Made by a program: the position numbers and the translations under genes. From Reticulomyxa filosa (Eukaryota; Foraminifera; Reticulomyxidae), in the NCBI GenBank assembly GCA_000512085.1, contig ASPP01010825.1, positions 1 through 40,252 of the forward strand: a stretch of DNA of 40,252 bases, written 5' to 3'. The first letter of the stretch is position 1. Every line of letters starts with the position of its first letter. This document shows positions 1 through 15,000 of the stretch, piece after piece. The notes under the pieces are model-generated. The model saw only the letters and a list, made by a program, of their open reading frames with translations, did not search any database and was not told where the DNA came from.

Positions 1-28
1 TTTTTTTTTAATATTGAAATAATTGCAG

Positions 29-3000
29 GAAATTTTTCAAAGCTTGACTTTGGCACTTGAGCATCACGCATATATTATTCAAAATCGACTGTTCAAATGT
101 GCATTGAAATTGCAACACGTGCTTCCACAATGCCAGCATTTGCTATGGTACAACGCTTTGACGACTTACAATCCGCCCAAACGCATCGAACAGAAGCTAC
201 AAAAGCTGCAAGCTCGCATCACCGCATTTCCAAACACAGAATTCTTGGAGATGGTTGCACTCGAGTTGTTTTTTGAAAACTGCCCGTTCAAATCAGTTTT
301 GGAGGATTTATTTTTGAGGAACCTATTTGCAGACACAAACGCCCCAATCGAAGCCAAACGAAAGCTATTTCTTACACGTAACGTTTTCTTTTGTTTGTCT
401 TTTTTTTAATTAAAAAAAAAAAATATATATATATATAATACATATACATATATATTATGTGAATACAAATCCTGATCTTTGTTTGTGTGATTATGATGTA
501 CGCAAGTGATCGACATGAATGCTGTGCTTTCCAACAATTCGACGGTAAAGATCCGGAATCTTTTGTACAAATACAGAGACAAACTCACAGTGTTTGGGAA
601 AATAACCGACTTCCAATTGGTGGGGCCGATGGTGCGCGAGCTGTTGCGCAAAGTGGAATTCAATCAGCACCAAACGAATATTAGCGATGCCATCATTGAC
701 AGCATTTTAGTCCCGACTATCGAAATTGTTATTCGTCCTCAAGACAGTCTCTTGTTGTTCGAAATGCTTCAGGAATTTCCTTTGCTCATGGCAAAAGTGG
801 CCCTCGGGATTGTCAAAAATCAAATGTTGGCGGTCGATCTCAGGTTTATTCCAATGTTTGTGGAATTCATCAAGGTCGGACTTTTTTTTCTTAAATTGAA
901 ATATGTTCTTCCCAATCAAACACACCCTTTTTTTTTTTTTTTTTTTTTTTGCTACAATAGCCCTCAAAGACGAAGCAGACGAACGAACACGAAGAATGGA
1001 ACAAACTATTAAAGAAAGTTTATGAAGCATGGCTACTGCGCAACGGATTTATGAAGACTATAGAGTGCATTTTAAAATTTGGCTTGGATTGGAATGAATT
1101 TGAAGCAATGTTTAAAGCGCCCTCGGTGTTTCTTTTGAAAGAATCCGTCCCTTCATCGTTCTCACAAAGACTTACCATCATCACGACTGATCAAATACCA
1201 CTGTCCAGTTTCGATTCATCCACTTTTCAAACAAAAGATCTTGTTGTTGTTTTTATTTATTTATTGCTACATGTTTTTTGCGCATGTGCGCACACATTCA
1301 TTGTGTAATGTTCATTGTGTTGTTTTGGTCTCGTTCAGTGAGGAAAGAGGTGGCGAAAATGATAACCGAAAAGTATCCGAGCAAATATTGTCAAACTGGA
1401 ACTGGAACGCTCAAGAAAGATGACAAAGAAAGTGTAATTCCGTTCATTCGAAAATTTATTAAAAGTAATGGCGAATGGGAATTGGCTTGGGAGTTGGTGG
1501 ATCGATTATTTAGCGGATTTCAGCCTTTTCAATCTGACGACAAAGCGGAGATGATTGCATACATTACGAATAGCGAGGGACTTTTTATTTTTCAGTTTTG
1601 ACCATACATAAATCAAATCAATAAATAAGTTACTAAGTTAGTATATAACTCGTTTGCTTTTTTTTTTTTTTTTTTTCAAATAATGTTAGATTCATTCATG
1701 AAGTTGTTTCGCAGGAGAAATTGAAAACATTACCATGCTGCGCGATTCTTGAAATGTACTGTGAATGGTTTCGACAACTCAGTAACACTATTCTCGAAAG
1801 AATGATCAGCGTGGCGACAATGGTCAGTCTAGTTACGCACGAACGCTATGATAGCTTACTCCAGTTGTTCGAGTTGATCAGGTCCACTCACACAAATATT
1901 ACCCAATATGCCAATGTGTCCAACGTGCAATTGTTGTTGCAACAATTCGAAGACATCCAATTCAAGCGACAGGCTCTGCAGCTCTTTTTTGCCAACGTCA
2001 GTATCGCAGAAAATCATTTCGGACAAGATCTAGCTCCGTTGCAGAAATTGTACAACGAGGTGAAGGACGTCTCGTATTGGAATGAGATCAATTTGTCCAC
2101 GGCATTTTCCAAAGATTGGCAAAATTTCAACTCTGCCAAATTGGCACTGAAGCAATTTGCGAAAATGGCATCATCAGACATCTGGGTGTCGATATGGAGA
2201 TCATTGGTTACGCAACAACAGCAGCTATGGAATATGGTAAGACTACGAACACATAAATGTATATATTTGTATATATTTGTATATGTGCATATGCATTCAA
2301 TATTCATTCCTATTCATGTTTATGTTTTTGTCGCGACAAACAGAGAACCTTTTCCGTGATGAGAACCTTCGACCTATGCCAATGGATTCGAGAAAAAAAA
2401 GAACAGCTGCTGGAAAAGATTGGAACGTATGACTTTGAAGGCTATGTTCAAAGATTTATTGCCAAGGAAATCAACGGCTCAACTATCGGATCGCTCGAAG
2501 CTCGAGAAGAAGCCAAGCTCATAAATCTGCTATTTTCACAAGGAAAGGTAACGGAAGAAGATCGGATCATCAGCCGTCGGCTGTGTGGTATGATTGTTGA
2601 AACAGTTAATTTTGAAACGCATTACAAAGGGATTGCTTTATATATTCCATTATATGTACATATAAATATATATGTATATATGCATATATGTATATGTGTA
2701 AATAACTACATGTGATACACGTGTGACGCTAAAAAAAAAAAAAAAAAGAGAGAACAATGCGAAAAAATGAGGACATTGCCTCAAACAGATAAACGCTTTT
2801 GTTTGTCTACGGTTATTGAGTTTCAAAACAAAGCCAAAGAAGAATGGCAAATTGCAAAAAAAGAATTGGAAGGGAAGACTATCAAAGGTGCGAAGATATT
2901 GAAACAATTTGCCTTACTGAAAAGTAAGCCAAAGACGGACATTGGAACACAAGTGCGTCTGATGTATGAGCCACTCACGAGTAACGGGGAAAGGTTGACA

Positions 3001-6000
3001 TTGGACGATCATGAGAACGAAGAGTTGGACAGTTTGGAAGTGGCCGTTCCCATTGACTTTATGCCCACCGCACGGGAAATGAATGCGTATAAAGCAATCG
3101 AGGCCGAGTTCAAGTTCCACGTCCCGATTGTACATACTACATACAAGCCATTGGAGGGCGCGGAATTGATAAAAAACGCCAAGTCCGAGTTGAAGCGTAT
3201 CGGTGAAGAGCAGAAGAGCGATTCGATTGCAGCCAAGAGAATCAATTGGGAGAGTATTACAAAAGCGTGCGGTCTTTCGAAAGGATATGTAGAGTGGGTC
3301 AAGTTTATCTCTTTCAAATGCCTTTTGCGCAACCCAGCGGACTATCTCGCAAGATTCGAGCTGTACGCAGACCTTGCCACGGCTTTGCGATCTGTCTTTG
3401 ACTACTTTGAAGTGATTGAGCCATTGAAGCTGCTTCGAGACGTAACCGCGTCATTTAGCGCACTGCATCGCAAAAACGAAGAGAGCGACAACAAAACATG
3501 GAATGACGAGCAGTGGATAAAGAGTCTCAGTGCACTGCCATCATTTGATAGCGTGTCCATTGATAAGATTGTCGAGTTTTGGGAACAAAACAGACCGCAA
3601 TTGCCAAGGATTGGGACTGCCGCGATGAAATGGTTTCGATTGCTTGCAAATAGCAATGGGGTTATCAAAGACTGCTTCGAACGCTTTGCAAACTCGCAAA
3701 CCTTTAATGAACACATCCAATCATTCACAGACGACCCCATCCAAGGTGAACGAAGTGCCAGCTTAATGTATGTGCGCAATTTCATTGTAAATACGCTCAC
3801 CACAAAGTACGTCAACATTTCGCAAATGCAAGAATATTTGCTAAACTTTGCCCAGCAAATGAATGAAGAAAGACTCCGATGGTTCACCATCGTTTTTACT
3901 TCATGGGACGTCATCATCAAAGACACGGTGGATGCTCAAGGGTGGTTGTATCAGAATGACAAAGAATTGCTTGACAGAATACGAATAGTTTTGTTGTATC
4001 TTTTCTTTCTATATGTCCTCTTTCAAACTCACAGGTTTTTTTAAACTTTGAAAAAAAAAAAAAAGGTACGCTTTGCAAATGAAAGCTCCACTCAACGCAC
4101 TCATTATGTGATGGTGGGCAGTCTGAAAATCTATCAAGAAGAAAAGGAAGAAATCGAAGAATTCAGACGCAATACTGTCGATGAACAGCTGACCCTTGGA
4201 CCGCAGGACAAGTTTGATCAATTGGCAGATCGTCTGTTGCTACACGTCTCCGCAGAGTCAGAAGCAATCGAAGTAGACACGTTGACCGTGCAACAGAGCA
4301 TATCCTACATGACCGTGGAAGAAGTAAACCAATTGTTCATGTTGCATGACAAACAACTGATTACCTCCGGCTTGGAGGATATGAGCAAATTGTTGGAAAA
4401 TGTCTCGAAATATGGCATCACTGGCAAAAAGTTGAAAGCTTTGGCAGATGATCCTAACAATGAAGACTGCAAAGATTGGTTGCCCACTGGCGAATCAAAA
4501 GCAAACGTCAAGCAACAAATTATTAAAATTGTACAATTTGAAGTATTGAAAGAAAAGGTTTGTTAAGGAAGGAGATAATTTTATATAAAAAATTTTCATG
4601 TCTCTTTCAAATAGCCTTTTTTTTGAGCTGGAGGATTATTATTTCCTTGTGATGTTTATCATCGTTGTTGGTGAATCTTAACATTATAAAAAAAAAAAAT
4701 AGGTAAAAAGTAACTTTATCCCGAAATTTGACTTGTCAAAAAAAATTGGAGAGAAAAGATTGCAATATTATCGATTGGGCGGAAGAGAACGTCTGGAAAC
4801 AGATCGAAATATCGAATTTTCCAAATCAACTTACGAGTTTGAACAGATCAACGAAAACTGGAAAAACTATCTTAATGAATGGGAAATCAAAATCAACAGA
4901 TGTCGACGTGATTATCCGTGTTTATTGTTCCTTACTGTGAACGATATGCGGTTCCTGTGTGACCACATTAAAGAATATAAGCAATCGGCAGATAATTCCA
5001 AAAAACAAGGCCTGTTGAACTTGATCACCTCAAAGGTGTCGTTTATCCAAGCAAACGTTACCCTTCAAGAACTCCAGACAAGCCTTGAGGACGAATCAGT
5101 TTGTCCATTCTTTTTTTTATTTCTCTATATTTTATTGACGTGATATGATGATATCTTTTTTTTTTTTTAAAAAAAAGTTATCAAATTGGAAGTCCGAAAA
5201 TGAATTAGAACGATTGGGTCAATTTCTAAGTATCTTTTTGGTCGCTTTTCGTCCAACGTCCACAAAGGAGTCATCAGCGAAGAAAAATGTGTTGAACATG
5301 GCCGCCCTCATCTTTATTTATGTAAAAACACTCAAGTGTTTTCGTATATAGTAAAACTGAATTTGAGAGAAGGTGAAACACCCACTGCCAGTCGAGTTGA
5401 GTAGATAGTTATTGTTTGTGAATATTAATAATGTCATTGTTGTGCATTTGTTTGAATGTTGGAAAAAGGTATTATTTTGTGAGCAAACCACAACAATCGA
5501 ACAACTGGAATGCTTTTTATTTCGCGCCACTCCGAGCGGATTTGCAGCATCGCTGCATTGTCTCGTGCAACCCGAGTTGCTAAGTGTCCCCGTCCAGCAA
5601 GTATTGATTGTCAAGCTATTGAAATGCATGACTCACCCCAATGGTCTACTTGCGGTTATCACAACAAATATACAATCCATTGTGTCGCAATATTTGATTG
5701 AATATCGAGGTACAGACATCCCCTTGTTGACACGCGAAGAAAAGCTGCAGTTCTACGGCGGGATATTCTGCGGAACCTTTGATGAATACAAAAAACATAA
5801 GAAAAAAGTGCCGTTTGTACAAGTGTATATTTCAAAGCATGAATGTGTTGGGAAATCGTATCTGATTAGTGGGCTTGCGAATCAATTGAGATTACCACAT
5901 CACTTTGTTCATATCCCATTCAATTCATCGGTTGTCGATAGAGATTTTGTGGTGGATAAGTTTGTTCGTTCTCAATCGACAAACACTTTGACGGTACATT

Positions 6001-9000
6001 CTTTTCATCCCTTCATTAATTTGATTTTTTTTTTTTTATTTAATATACTATTAATGTTATCACTTAAACAAAAAAAAAAAAAAAAAAAGATGTTCCATAT
6101 CAACATATCAAGTCAAGCCGGACCAGATGTAAACACTCTGCTGTTCCAATTGTTGGTGCTTCGCCATTTAACGGCGTCCAATGGTGAAAGTTTTTTTGTT
6201 CGAAGCAATCACGCGTTTATAGTGGAGCTGCCGACGGAACTGTGCAATACCCTTCAAAAAACTTATTTGGAAGACGTCAAGCAATGCTTCCATTTCTTGG
6301 GAGATTTGATCGACGAAAAGGCGATTTCTTTTGTTGAAGTGGTAGACGAAATGCGTTCGGAGAAAGTGTCTGATATCTCTTATGTTCAAGTAAATCAGCT
6401 ACAACTCAATGAAAAAGAAATGTTCGTTATACGTTACTTGGATGCATTAGACAAGGGATTCCTCAAAAACACAAGTGAAAAACAAGAACCCTGGAAATAC
6501 GAGACACATGCGGAATTAAAGGACGAACAAATCCGCGTCTTAACCAAGAAGTACTATCCTCGAGGTTTGTTTTTTTCTATACCATCAGAAAAGAGCAAGA
6601 GAAAGAACAAGGGAAGGGACAGCAAAACAAAACGGTTTAGTAATGTATATTGTATACATATGCATGTATTTGTTTTTTTTTTTTTAAAAAAAAGGGACCC
6701 ATTCAATGATTCAGTTGAAGTCGTTCCTACGATTTCTATATTGTCAATTGACACAAGTGTATCACTTCCCATACTTCCAACCTGACAATGCCCCGAAAAT
6801 AAAGAAAAACAAAAGCATCCCATTGCATCATATGGTTGTATCTTCGCTGGTGCAATCTGCGCAATTGATAGCATGCGAAATTCCTGCTTCTGATATAGAT
6901 TCGAAAACAAACGAGGAGGACGAAAAAGGTACTTCGGTGACAGAAGAGGCAGAAGGGACAGAAGAGTTTTTTTTGGTGAAAGAGTGGAAAAAAGAAGATT
7001 CACTCATGGTCGTATTGAATCAGATCCCGATTTCAAATTCAGTGCGCTTGCATTTTTTTTTTTGGTTTAAATATATATTTTGTTTTCGTGTTTGAGAAAT
7101 ATAAAAAAAAAATGTTTCTGTGAAATTAGAAATACCTTCGTATGAATGGAACGACATTGAAACAAGATTTGGACGAGGCAATGCAAATGGCAGAGAATTC
7201 GTTGTCCCTATTGACAATGAATTTGGAAAGAAATAGGCACTCTGATGCTGAGAACTGGAAATGGCTAGTAAGAGAACTCCACTGGAATGTGATCAACTTT
7301 GAAGAGGACATTACAAAAAAAAAAAGGATCAGAAATCAGATGTGATTGACAAGAGTGGTCAGAAGGAGAAAATGCGTTTGATTTTGCAGATTTGTGGGGC
7401 ATTTGAGTTGATAGCATTTTCTGTTTATTATTTTGCTTTGATTTTTTTTCATTTAATTTTTTTGTCGGTTGTTGTTAAAGCTCGCCTGACGAGGAAAAGC
7501 GAGATATTCAAGTAGAAAAGCTGCTGAGCGAAAACAGCGACTACACCTTGACATATGACAATATTTTAAAAATTGTCGCTATATTCTTTCGTGTTAAAGC
7601 TGCCATTCCAGTTTTAATTATGGGAGAAACAGTTATCATACTTCAAATGAAAATGTTCTTTTTTGTTCTCGTTTTGTTCCTCAGTTATTTTTTTGTTCTC
7701 GTTTGGTTCCAAAAAAAAAAATAAAGGGATGTGGAAAAACGAGGTTGCTAAAATTCATGGCAAGCGTGTTGGGAATAAACATGACACCGATTGATGTTCA
7801 CGGAGGATATAGAACAGAGCAATTGGAAAAAGATTTGAGGACACCACGTGAAAGCGCCGAAAGCAATCCAAATAAAATCCATTTGGTGTTTTTGGATGAG
7901 ATAAACACTAGTCCTGACATTGGTGCATTTAAGGAGGTCGTTTGTGATCACAGTTTCAAAGGAAAAGCGTTTCCAGAAAATATGGTCATCGTCGCTGCAT
8001 TGAATCCGTACAGAAAGCATAAAAAAACAAGAGAGGAAATAGAAGCAGAAAAAGAAGAAAGTCGAAATACAAATCGACATTTCCTGGATAATCTTGATAA
8101 AGAAATGAGTGAGTTGGTCTATCGAGTCTTTCCGCTCCCAAGATCGATGAAAACATACGTGTGGAATTTCGGATCGTTGTCTGATCTGGATGAAATGCAG
8201 TACATATCATTAATTACTGAGCACATTTGGTATGTTGTTTTTTTTTTTTTTTAGGGGAGAAAAAAGTTTTTTAATTTTAATTAAAAAACAAATATTGATA
8301 TAATGTGATAAGGTCTAACAAGACAAATATGGACAAGTTGCACTGGTCAGAAAAAAACAAGAATGATCCAGAAGCCAAGGAAAGAATGCTCCAAGGTTTA
8401 GGAAATATCAAACATAAATTTGTAGAATGTGTATTTAATTCACAGTCATTTTTAAGGTATATGTTTGTGTGTGTGTGTAAAATAAAGTGAGATAATGTCC
8501 AAATTTGTTGTGATGTGATATTTCAGAAAAACATTGGGAGACCGCAGTGTATGTTCTCTTCGAGACGTTCAACGCGTAAATAATTTGTTTGTATGGTTTT
8601 ATAATTCTCGATCTGTCAAAAATATTGAACACATGTCCAACGTGATGATTTTGGCATTGGCCCAATGCTACTATTATCGCTTAAATGCCAATGATCGACG
8701 CAAATATGTAGAAATGGCAAAAAAAGAACTTGCTGATGACTTTGAAAATGTCATAGAACGGGAGCAACAGGAATATCTGTATAAGATGGAGATCCCTCAC
8801 GGCATTGCATGCAATCAAATCTTTCGTGAAAATATATTCATATTCTTGTGGCTTTGGCAACAAAGACACCTACGATTGTGGTGGGTAGACCTGGTTCCTC
8901 CAAAACTTTGGCGATGGCGACGGTCCAATCCAATCTGGACTCGTCCAGCAAAAACAAGAAACTGAACGAGGCGCGCTTTGGAGACTTTTTTGTGATCTCT

Positions 9001-12000
9001 TTCCAGTGTTCGAAATTGACCACATCGGAGGCAATTCGAGAGAGATGGGAAAATGCCATAAGATTTGTTGGAAGGCTCAGAGAGTTTGAAATCTCTTTTC
9101 TTTCTTTAGATTGACAAATACTTAAAGAAAACAATATCATGCAAATAGGAATTCGAATGCTAGAGCTCGAAACAGTCATATCACGACATTGGAAAAGAAT
9201 GTCGTGCTCGTGTTGGATGAAATGGGATTGGCCGAGCAATCAAATAACCGACCGTTGAAGGTGTTGCATCAATTGTTGGAAAACGAGAATCGACAAATTG
9301 CATTTATTGGATTAAGGTAACAAAAAAAAAAACAATACATCATAACACAACATACCATAACATAACACATCATAACATAACACGATATAATCATATCAAT
9401 AGCAATTGGAGATTGGATGCCGCGAAAATGAATCGGGTTGTATTGCATCAAGTGTTACAACCAACTAAAAAGGAACTGGAAGACACAGCAAACAAAATTC
9501 TGTGTGGAAATGAAAGTAGTATAGCCTCGGGGAAATTTACCGTCAAAGTGCCACGAATTACAGCCTTTTTTGAGGAAGTGATGAAAACGCAAAATGAATC
9601 TGCGTTTTCCTTTGATTTCTTTGGACAACGTGACTTTTATTCGCTGTTAAGCTATTTAGGCTACTGCGTTGAGATCGGTAGGGAAGCAACCAAAGAAGTA
9701 TTGATCGAAGCCATAATGAGAAATTTCGGTGGAATGAGCCAGAAACAAACCGAATCCTTTTTGTTTCCGAAAATTGTCAAAAACTTGTTGGAAAGTGGTG
9801 AAGAGCTCAACTCTGCCGATGTTTGGAAATCCTGTTCACCTTTGAAATTAATTAACGATAACATTAAGCAAATGCGAAGCGTGGACAAGTCTCCGACATA
9901 TGATATGCGAAATATCATGCTTATCACTGAGTCTCCATTCTTATGGAAGATACTCTTTGACAGCGGCATTATATTGATGGACTCGGCTGAAGTCATTTTC
10001 GGCAGCAGATTTGTGGGAGATGTCGTATCCACGCAATATTTGTACCACGTCATTGAAAAGGTCCGCAATGCAATGAATACAGGCAAGACGTGTGTGCTTC
10101 TGAAGTTAGAGAGACTATATGATTCGCTATACGACGTGCTCAACCAGCGTTATCAAGTGGTGGATGGCCAAAAGTTGAGAAAATTCTTGCAATCGATTTT
10201 GACGTCAATCTTTTTTGATGGCATTTTTTTTATTGTATGTTTGACTTAAAAAAAGATTTTGTCGAATATGTCTTGGAGGAGAAGCAATTCGTTCTCGCAT
10301 TTCCAAAAACTTCCGCTGCATAGTTGTGGCGTCACGTGAAGAAGCCCATCACGCAAATGTTATGGAACATTTTTTGTTTGCTTCTTATCTATGTACATAT
10401 ATATTTATATATGCATATATGTATTAATAAATACATGGAAAAGATATTTGCAAGCATATTTTTCATTGAAATGTGGGCATGGAACTAACACAGACAATAA
10501 GTCCAGACATGCATCTGCCAGTCGCGTTTTTAAGTCGTTTCGAAAAGTTTTACTTGGATCCTGCGACATTGGAGTACTTTTTGGACCCAGAGTTAAAAGA
10601 AAAACAACAAACGTCTCCACACAATTTGGACTCAAGATTTGAAGAAAAATATCAAACGCTTTCACAAGTGGCAAAGAAAAGATTTTCTGATCACCCCAAT
10701 ACCAGTCCCAGTCAATTGTTTATCGGATTTGTCGAAAAGTATACATTCATTAGTTTGGTGGCCAACTTCAAATCGGGAAAAAATAAATCGGAGGAAATGA
10801 AAAATGAAAGTGAAAACAAGAGCGATGTAGAAAACGCCGTCGAAGGATGTTTCCAATTGTTGTTAAAAAATACGGCTTTGGAATTTGTCATTCACGACGC
10901 AAATAAACAAAGAGAGTTTTTACCTTATGCTGACATTGTTAAGTGTCCGATGACATAGCAAAAATAAAGCCATGTGTATTACGATCAACCTTTGTTGTTA
11001 TGCGACTTGCAAAATAGGTGGACGTATTGGAACGAGAAGCCGCAAATGAAAAAAACAACTTTGCATTCGTGAAAATTGTGACGCATGACAATCTGTTATT
11101 GTGCACGAAAAACATTGAAAGAAACGGTTGCGAATATCAACTTACTGTCGAACATGCGTCGACCACTTTTCTCGAAACAAAAAAAATTCAAGACGTTCGA
11201 ATATCTCAAATATCTCAAGTGCAAAATGTTACGATTATCGGAATAAAAGACATTCGCGACTTTACTCACGAAATTGATTTGTTTACTTACGTGACCGAGT
11301 TTTTCCGTATGCGTATAACCCAGGTGGGACATCTCGTGTTGGTACTCGCGTGTGACCCTCCAATGGAAGGGGAAACACTCACCCATTACTTGCATGCGCA
11401 ATACATTGTCGAAAAGGCATATCACAACTATTTGAGAACCAATGAAGTCCTCTTGCAAATTAAGAAAACTGTCGTGATGCTTTTCTACAGGTATTTTTTT
11501 TTTTTCTCTCCCTTTTTGTTTGCATATGTGTATGTATGTGTGTATGTATGTATACGTTAGCCGTCGAGGAGGATCAACATCAAACCAGAGAGATGGTCCA
11601 CAAACACAAATTCCCCCCGAGGTTGGACATCCACTAATTGTGAGTGGAATTTGGAAACATGTATTTGTGGATGCATTGCTACCAGCAGACGTGCCGCAAG
11701 AAATTCAAATCAGTGATGTAAATATATTCGATAAAGAGTCTTGTCAAAGGATTCACAATCGAATTAAGACTGTCATTTTTGATCTTGTCAAAAATTGTAT
11801 TGAATTGGCACTCAACCGCATCCAATTTTCAGAGCCTTCTCAAGACGAAGCGAGCAACATACTGAGAACATATCTACAAAAATCCCCACCCGATAATGGA
11901 AGGTTCCGAGAGATCTTAAACCAACGTATTTTAGATGTATTATCCGATGAAAGACACGGCACAACAAAGTGTCTCCAAGACTTGTTAGAAAAGTCGATCC

Positions 12001-15000
12001 GCAATGTATTATTGGATGAACGTGGATCGCTTCGTAGCCAGTTTTTGACGCTATTACGAGAGAAAATCAAATCGATTTTGGTCGAAGTATTGACAGTTAT
12101 TTTCGACAATCAAAACTTGCATTTATACAATCCTTCAGAACCGAGCGCGGAATCGAGAAACGAGCTCTTTTTGAAAGCGTTGAACGAGCCCAAAATTACT
12201 CGAACGTCACAGCCTTCCCAAGACACTCAAATCCTTATTCGCAACGACATTCCAAATGGAGGACAGTTCCCCTTCAGTAGTTACATTCACTCGTGGATAT
12301 CCTCGTATCAGAAGGAGACATTCAACGAGATTGAAACGAAAACCGAGAACGAGAACAAAGCCAAGTCTCTTCTCAGCTCGGAGGTGTCGCTAACGCAACA
12401 TGTTCTCACCACAATTCAAACCAATGGCTTGAAAGTTCTGGAAGATTTGCCAATCGACTTAATGCGTAAGTACATCCAAGATGTGATACATTTGCAGGCT
12501 CGTGCCCTCGGCCTAAATTCTTATGAGTCGAACATGTACGCTCTTTTGCATAGGCAAGTGTGCTCCTTTGTCGAAAAGGCGTGCGAAAAGCTTGCTGAGG
12601 AATCCAACATTGAGGATCAAGATCATGCGTCACAACAAGACAGCCACTTGGCAGCGCTGATGATGTTCTATCAATTGAATGCTGATCCCACACAAATGCA
12701 TATTGACACGTCCGAGTTGTCCACAGAACAAATCAATGCCGCGTCTTCATTCCAAATCGCAGAAGTGTATTCCATTTTGTGGACTCACGAACCCATCTTC
12801 CAGAATTTCATTAAGATTGTGTTCGTTTTGAAAGAGAGGCCACAGGAAATTGAAAACTTGCAAAATGGTATATTGTATATTATGTGCACATCAATAAAAC
12901 AATATACAACAAACATGTGGATAAAATAATAGCTTGGGAAGAGTCACCAGCTTTGTTTTCCTCGATTCAAAAGATTTTAACTATTATATTGAAGCATGCT
13001 CAAAACAATCTATATTCCAGCTCTGGTGTGGCATTACAAGACCAAATCGAATATTTGGTGTCATTAACAAATCCCTTCGAAGAATTTCTATCATGGCTGG
13101 CCAAATACGACGAGTCCGAGGTAATGAAATTAAAAAAGCAATGGGAGTTATTACTTTTGCAAGTCCTTTGTATTCGCGCTGCAAATTTGAAAGTTGATTC
13201 AAACATTCTGTCAAAGATCAGTGTTCGTTTCGAATACAGAGGTTTTGATGATTTCGACAGTTTGAATGAGGTCCTGGAAAATGTAAGTGCGTTGATTGGC
13301 ACATCCCAATTTAAAAAAGAAAAGGAATCTGCTTTGCAATGGGTTGTCCAAAACTATCTTCGCACTTTTGTATTCAAAGATCGCACCGCGACACTTTCAG
13401 ACGATTTTGTGGAAAATCTTGTTTTGTTGTTGGCTGACGGAAAGTCAAAAAAATTATGCGTTGAGCCAACAATATTCACCAAAATGGAGATTGCAACAAA
13501 TCTTTTGTCATTGCTTCAGAATGTTAAGAAAGAAATATTATACGTATATGTGTATGTCATTTTTTTTTTTTTTCTTCCCCCCCTCCCCACTCTGCAAACG
13601 ATTTTCGATTATTATATGTTGACATTTTGCACAGAACAATCAAAAAAATTTGGGCAATTATCTGCAACAGCATTTAAACGATTGTGACTTAAACAGCGAA
13701 TTTCCAGTACTTATTTTACGCGCACATGAACAATTTTTACATTTCAAAGAGGAAAATAGACAATTAAGTTTGCCCAGCATAGTTACACGTCTCGTTGCTG
13801 CAAATGCAAATTTGAAAAGCAGTTTGGAAGACAAGTTGATGTTGGATCAATTATTGGCAATTGGCGAGTGCAAATTTTGTACCTATCATTTTGCACATTA
13901 TCTGAAAGCCTGCACAGAATTCCCCTCCTATTTCTACGGGCCTGATGGCATTACACATTTCGACATCAAAGAAGGGAGAAAAATAACAAATACATATTTG
14001 GGGGCAAGTGACTGTGCCAAAATTGGTGCTATGTACGTCATTACTCCGAATATGGGAGCACACGAGCAAAAAGTCAGACGTGGCTTGCAATTTTACCTGC
14101 TCACAGAATTTTGGAAGTTTCGTTGGAAAAGAGGAAAGGGAGGAGGGACGTAGGGCCCAATTTTTATTTGTTAATGTTTCACACGTATATTTCAAAAAAT
14201 AAATAAACGAAGATGTAAAGGCTCAGACGCGATCGTGAGCGTGGGAAGAGAGGAATTTGCGAGATTGTTTAAATTTTCAATAAGAGCGCCAAACATTCTA
14301 TCTAGCAATACAATCGTGGATGATGTCTTTCGTGTGTTGGAACATTCTGCTACGTCGTTAAAATCATACGAACAAACCCAATTGATTTTGAAGGACGCCA
14401 AAAAAAATAGAAAAATAGTCTGGAATGAATTCAATCAAAGCCAGTTTGTCCATCTTGTGGCAGGCGTGCTCAATGTGTTTTACAAGGCCAAAAACACAAA
14501 CTTTGAGGTTATGTCACGCTTTATGCCACAAGTACTGCAAACCATACGCAGCACTTGTGGGCAAGAAACAGACAGAGATTACTTGGGCGCTCCTGAGCGT
14601 GTCAATTATTTGTTATGCCAACTCGCAGTTGCCGACTCTGATTTAGTGAATTTCAAGAATCAAAAGCAAGATGTGTTTAAAAAATTTTTGAATATACTCA
14701 ACTTAGGATGGCATTTAGTGGGTGTAATCTTGTCCTTGCCTCCGTCGCCTTTGAGCATTCTGTTCCATGCCCCGAAGAAATATCGAAATGGCTATTTGTT
14801 GGGGATGCCTGAGGACCAAAGCGTATGTTTGCTGAAAGCTAGAACTGGACATCAGGCGTGGATGTGTCCTCAAAAGCATTTATTTTTTGCCGCCGACGGG
14901 TCTTCGCAATCACTATGTTCCTTATGTAATTCCGGAAACAGCAACAACAATAATAACAATAACAACAACGTCAAGACAACAAAGTATCAGCCCGTTCCCG

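Noticed and set aside
7268-7345. Apparent frameshift in an 11-A run of the RNF213-like gene (…EEDITKKK to KDQKSDVIDK).
   Set aside because: A GTAAGA donor at 7268 and an AG at 7325-7326 define a 59-bp intron that joins WKWL to DQKSDVIDK in frame, so no sequence error is needed.
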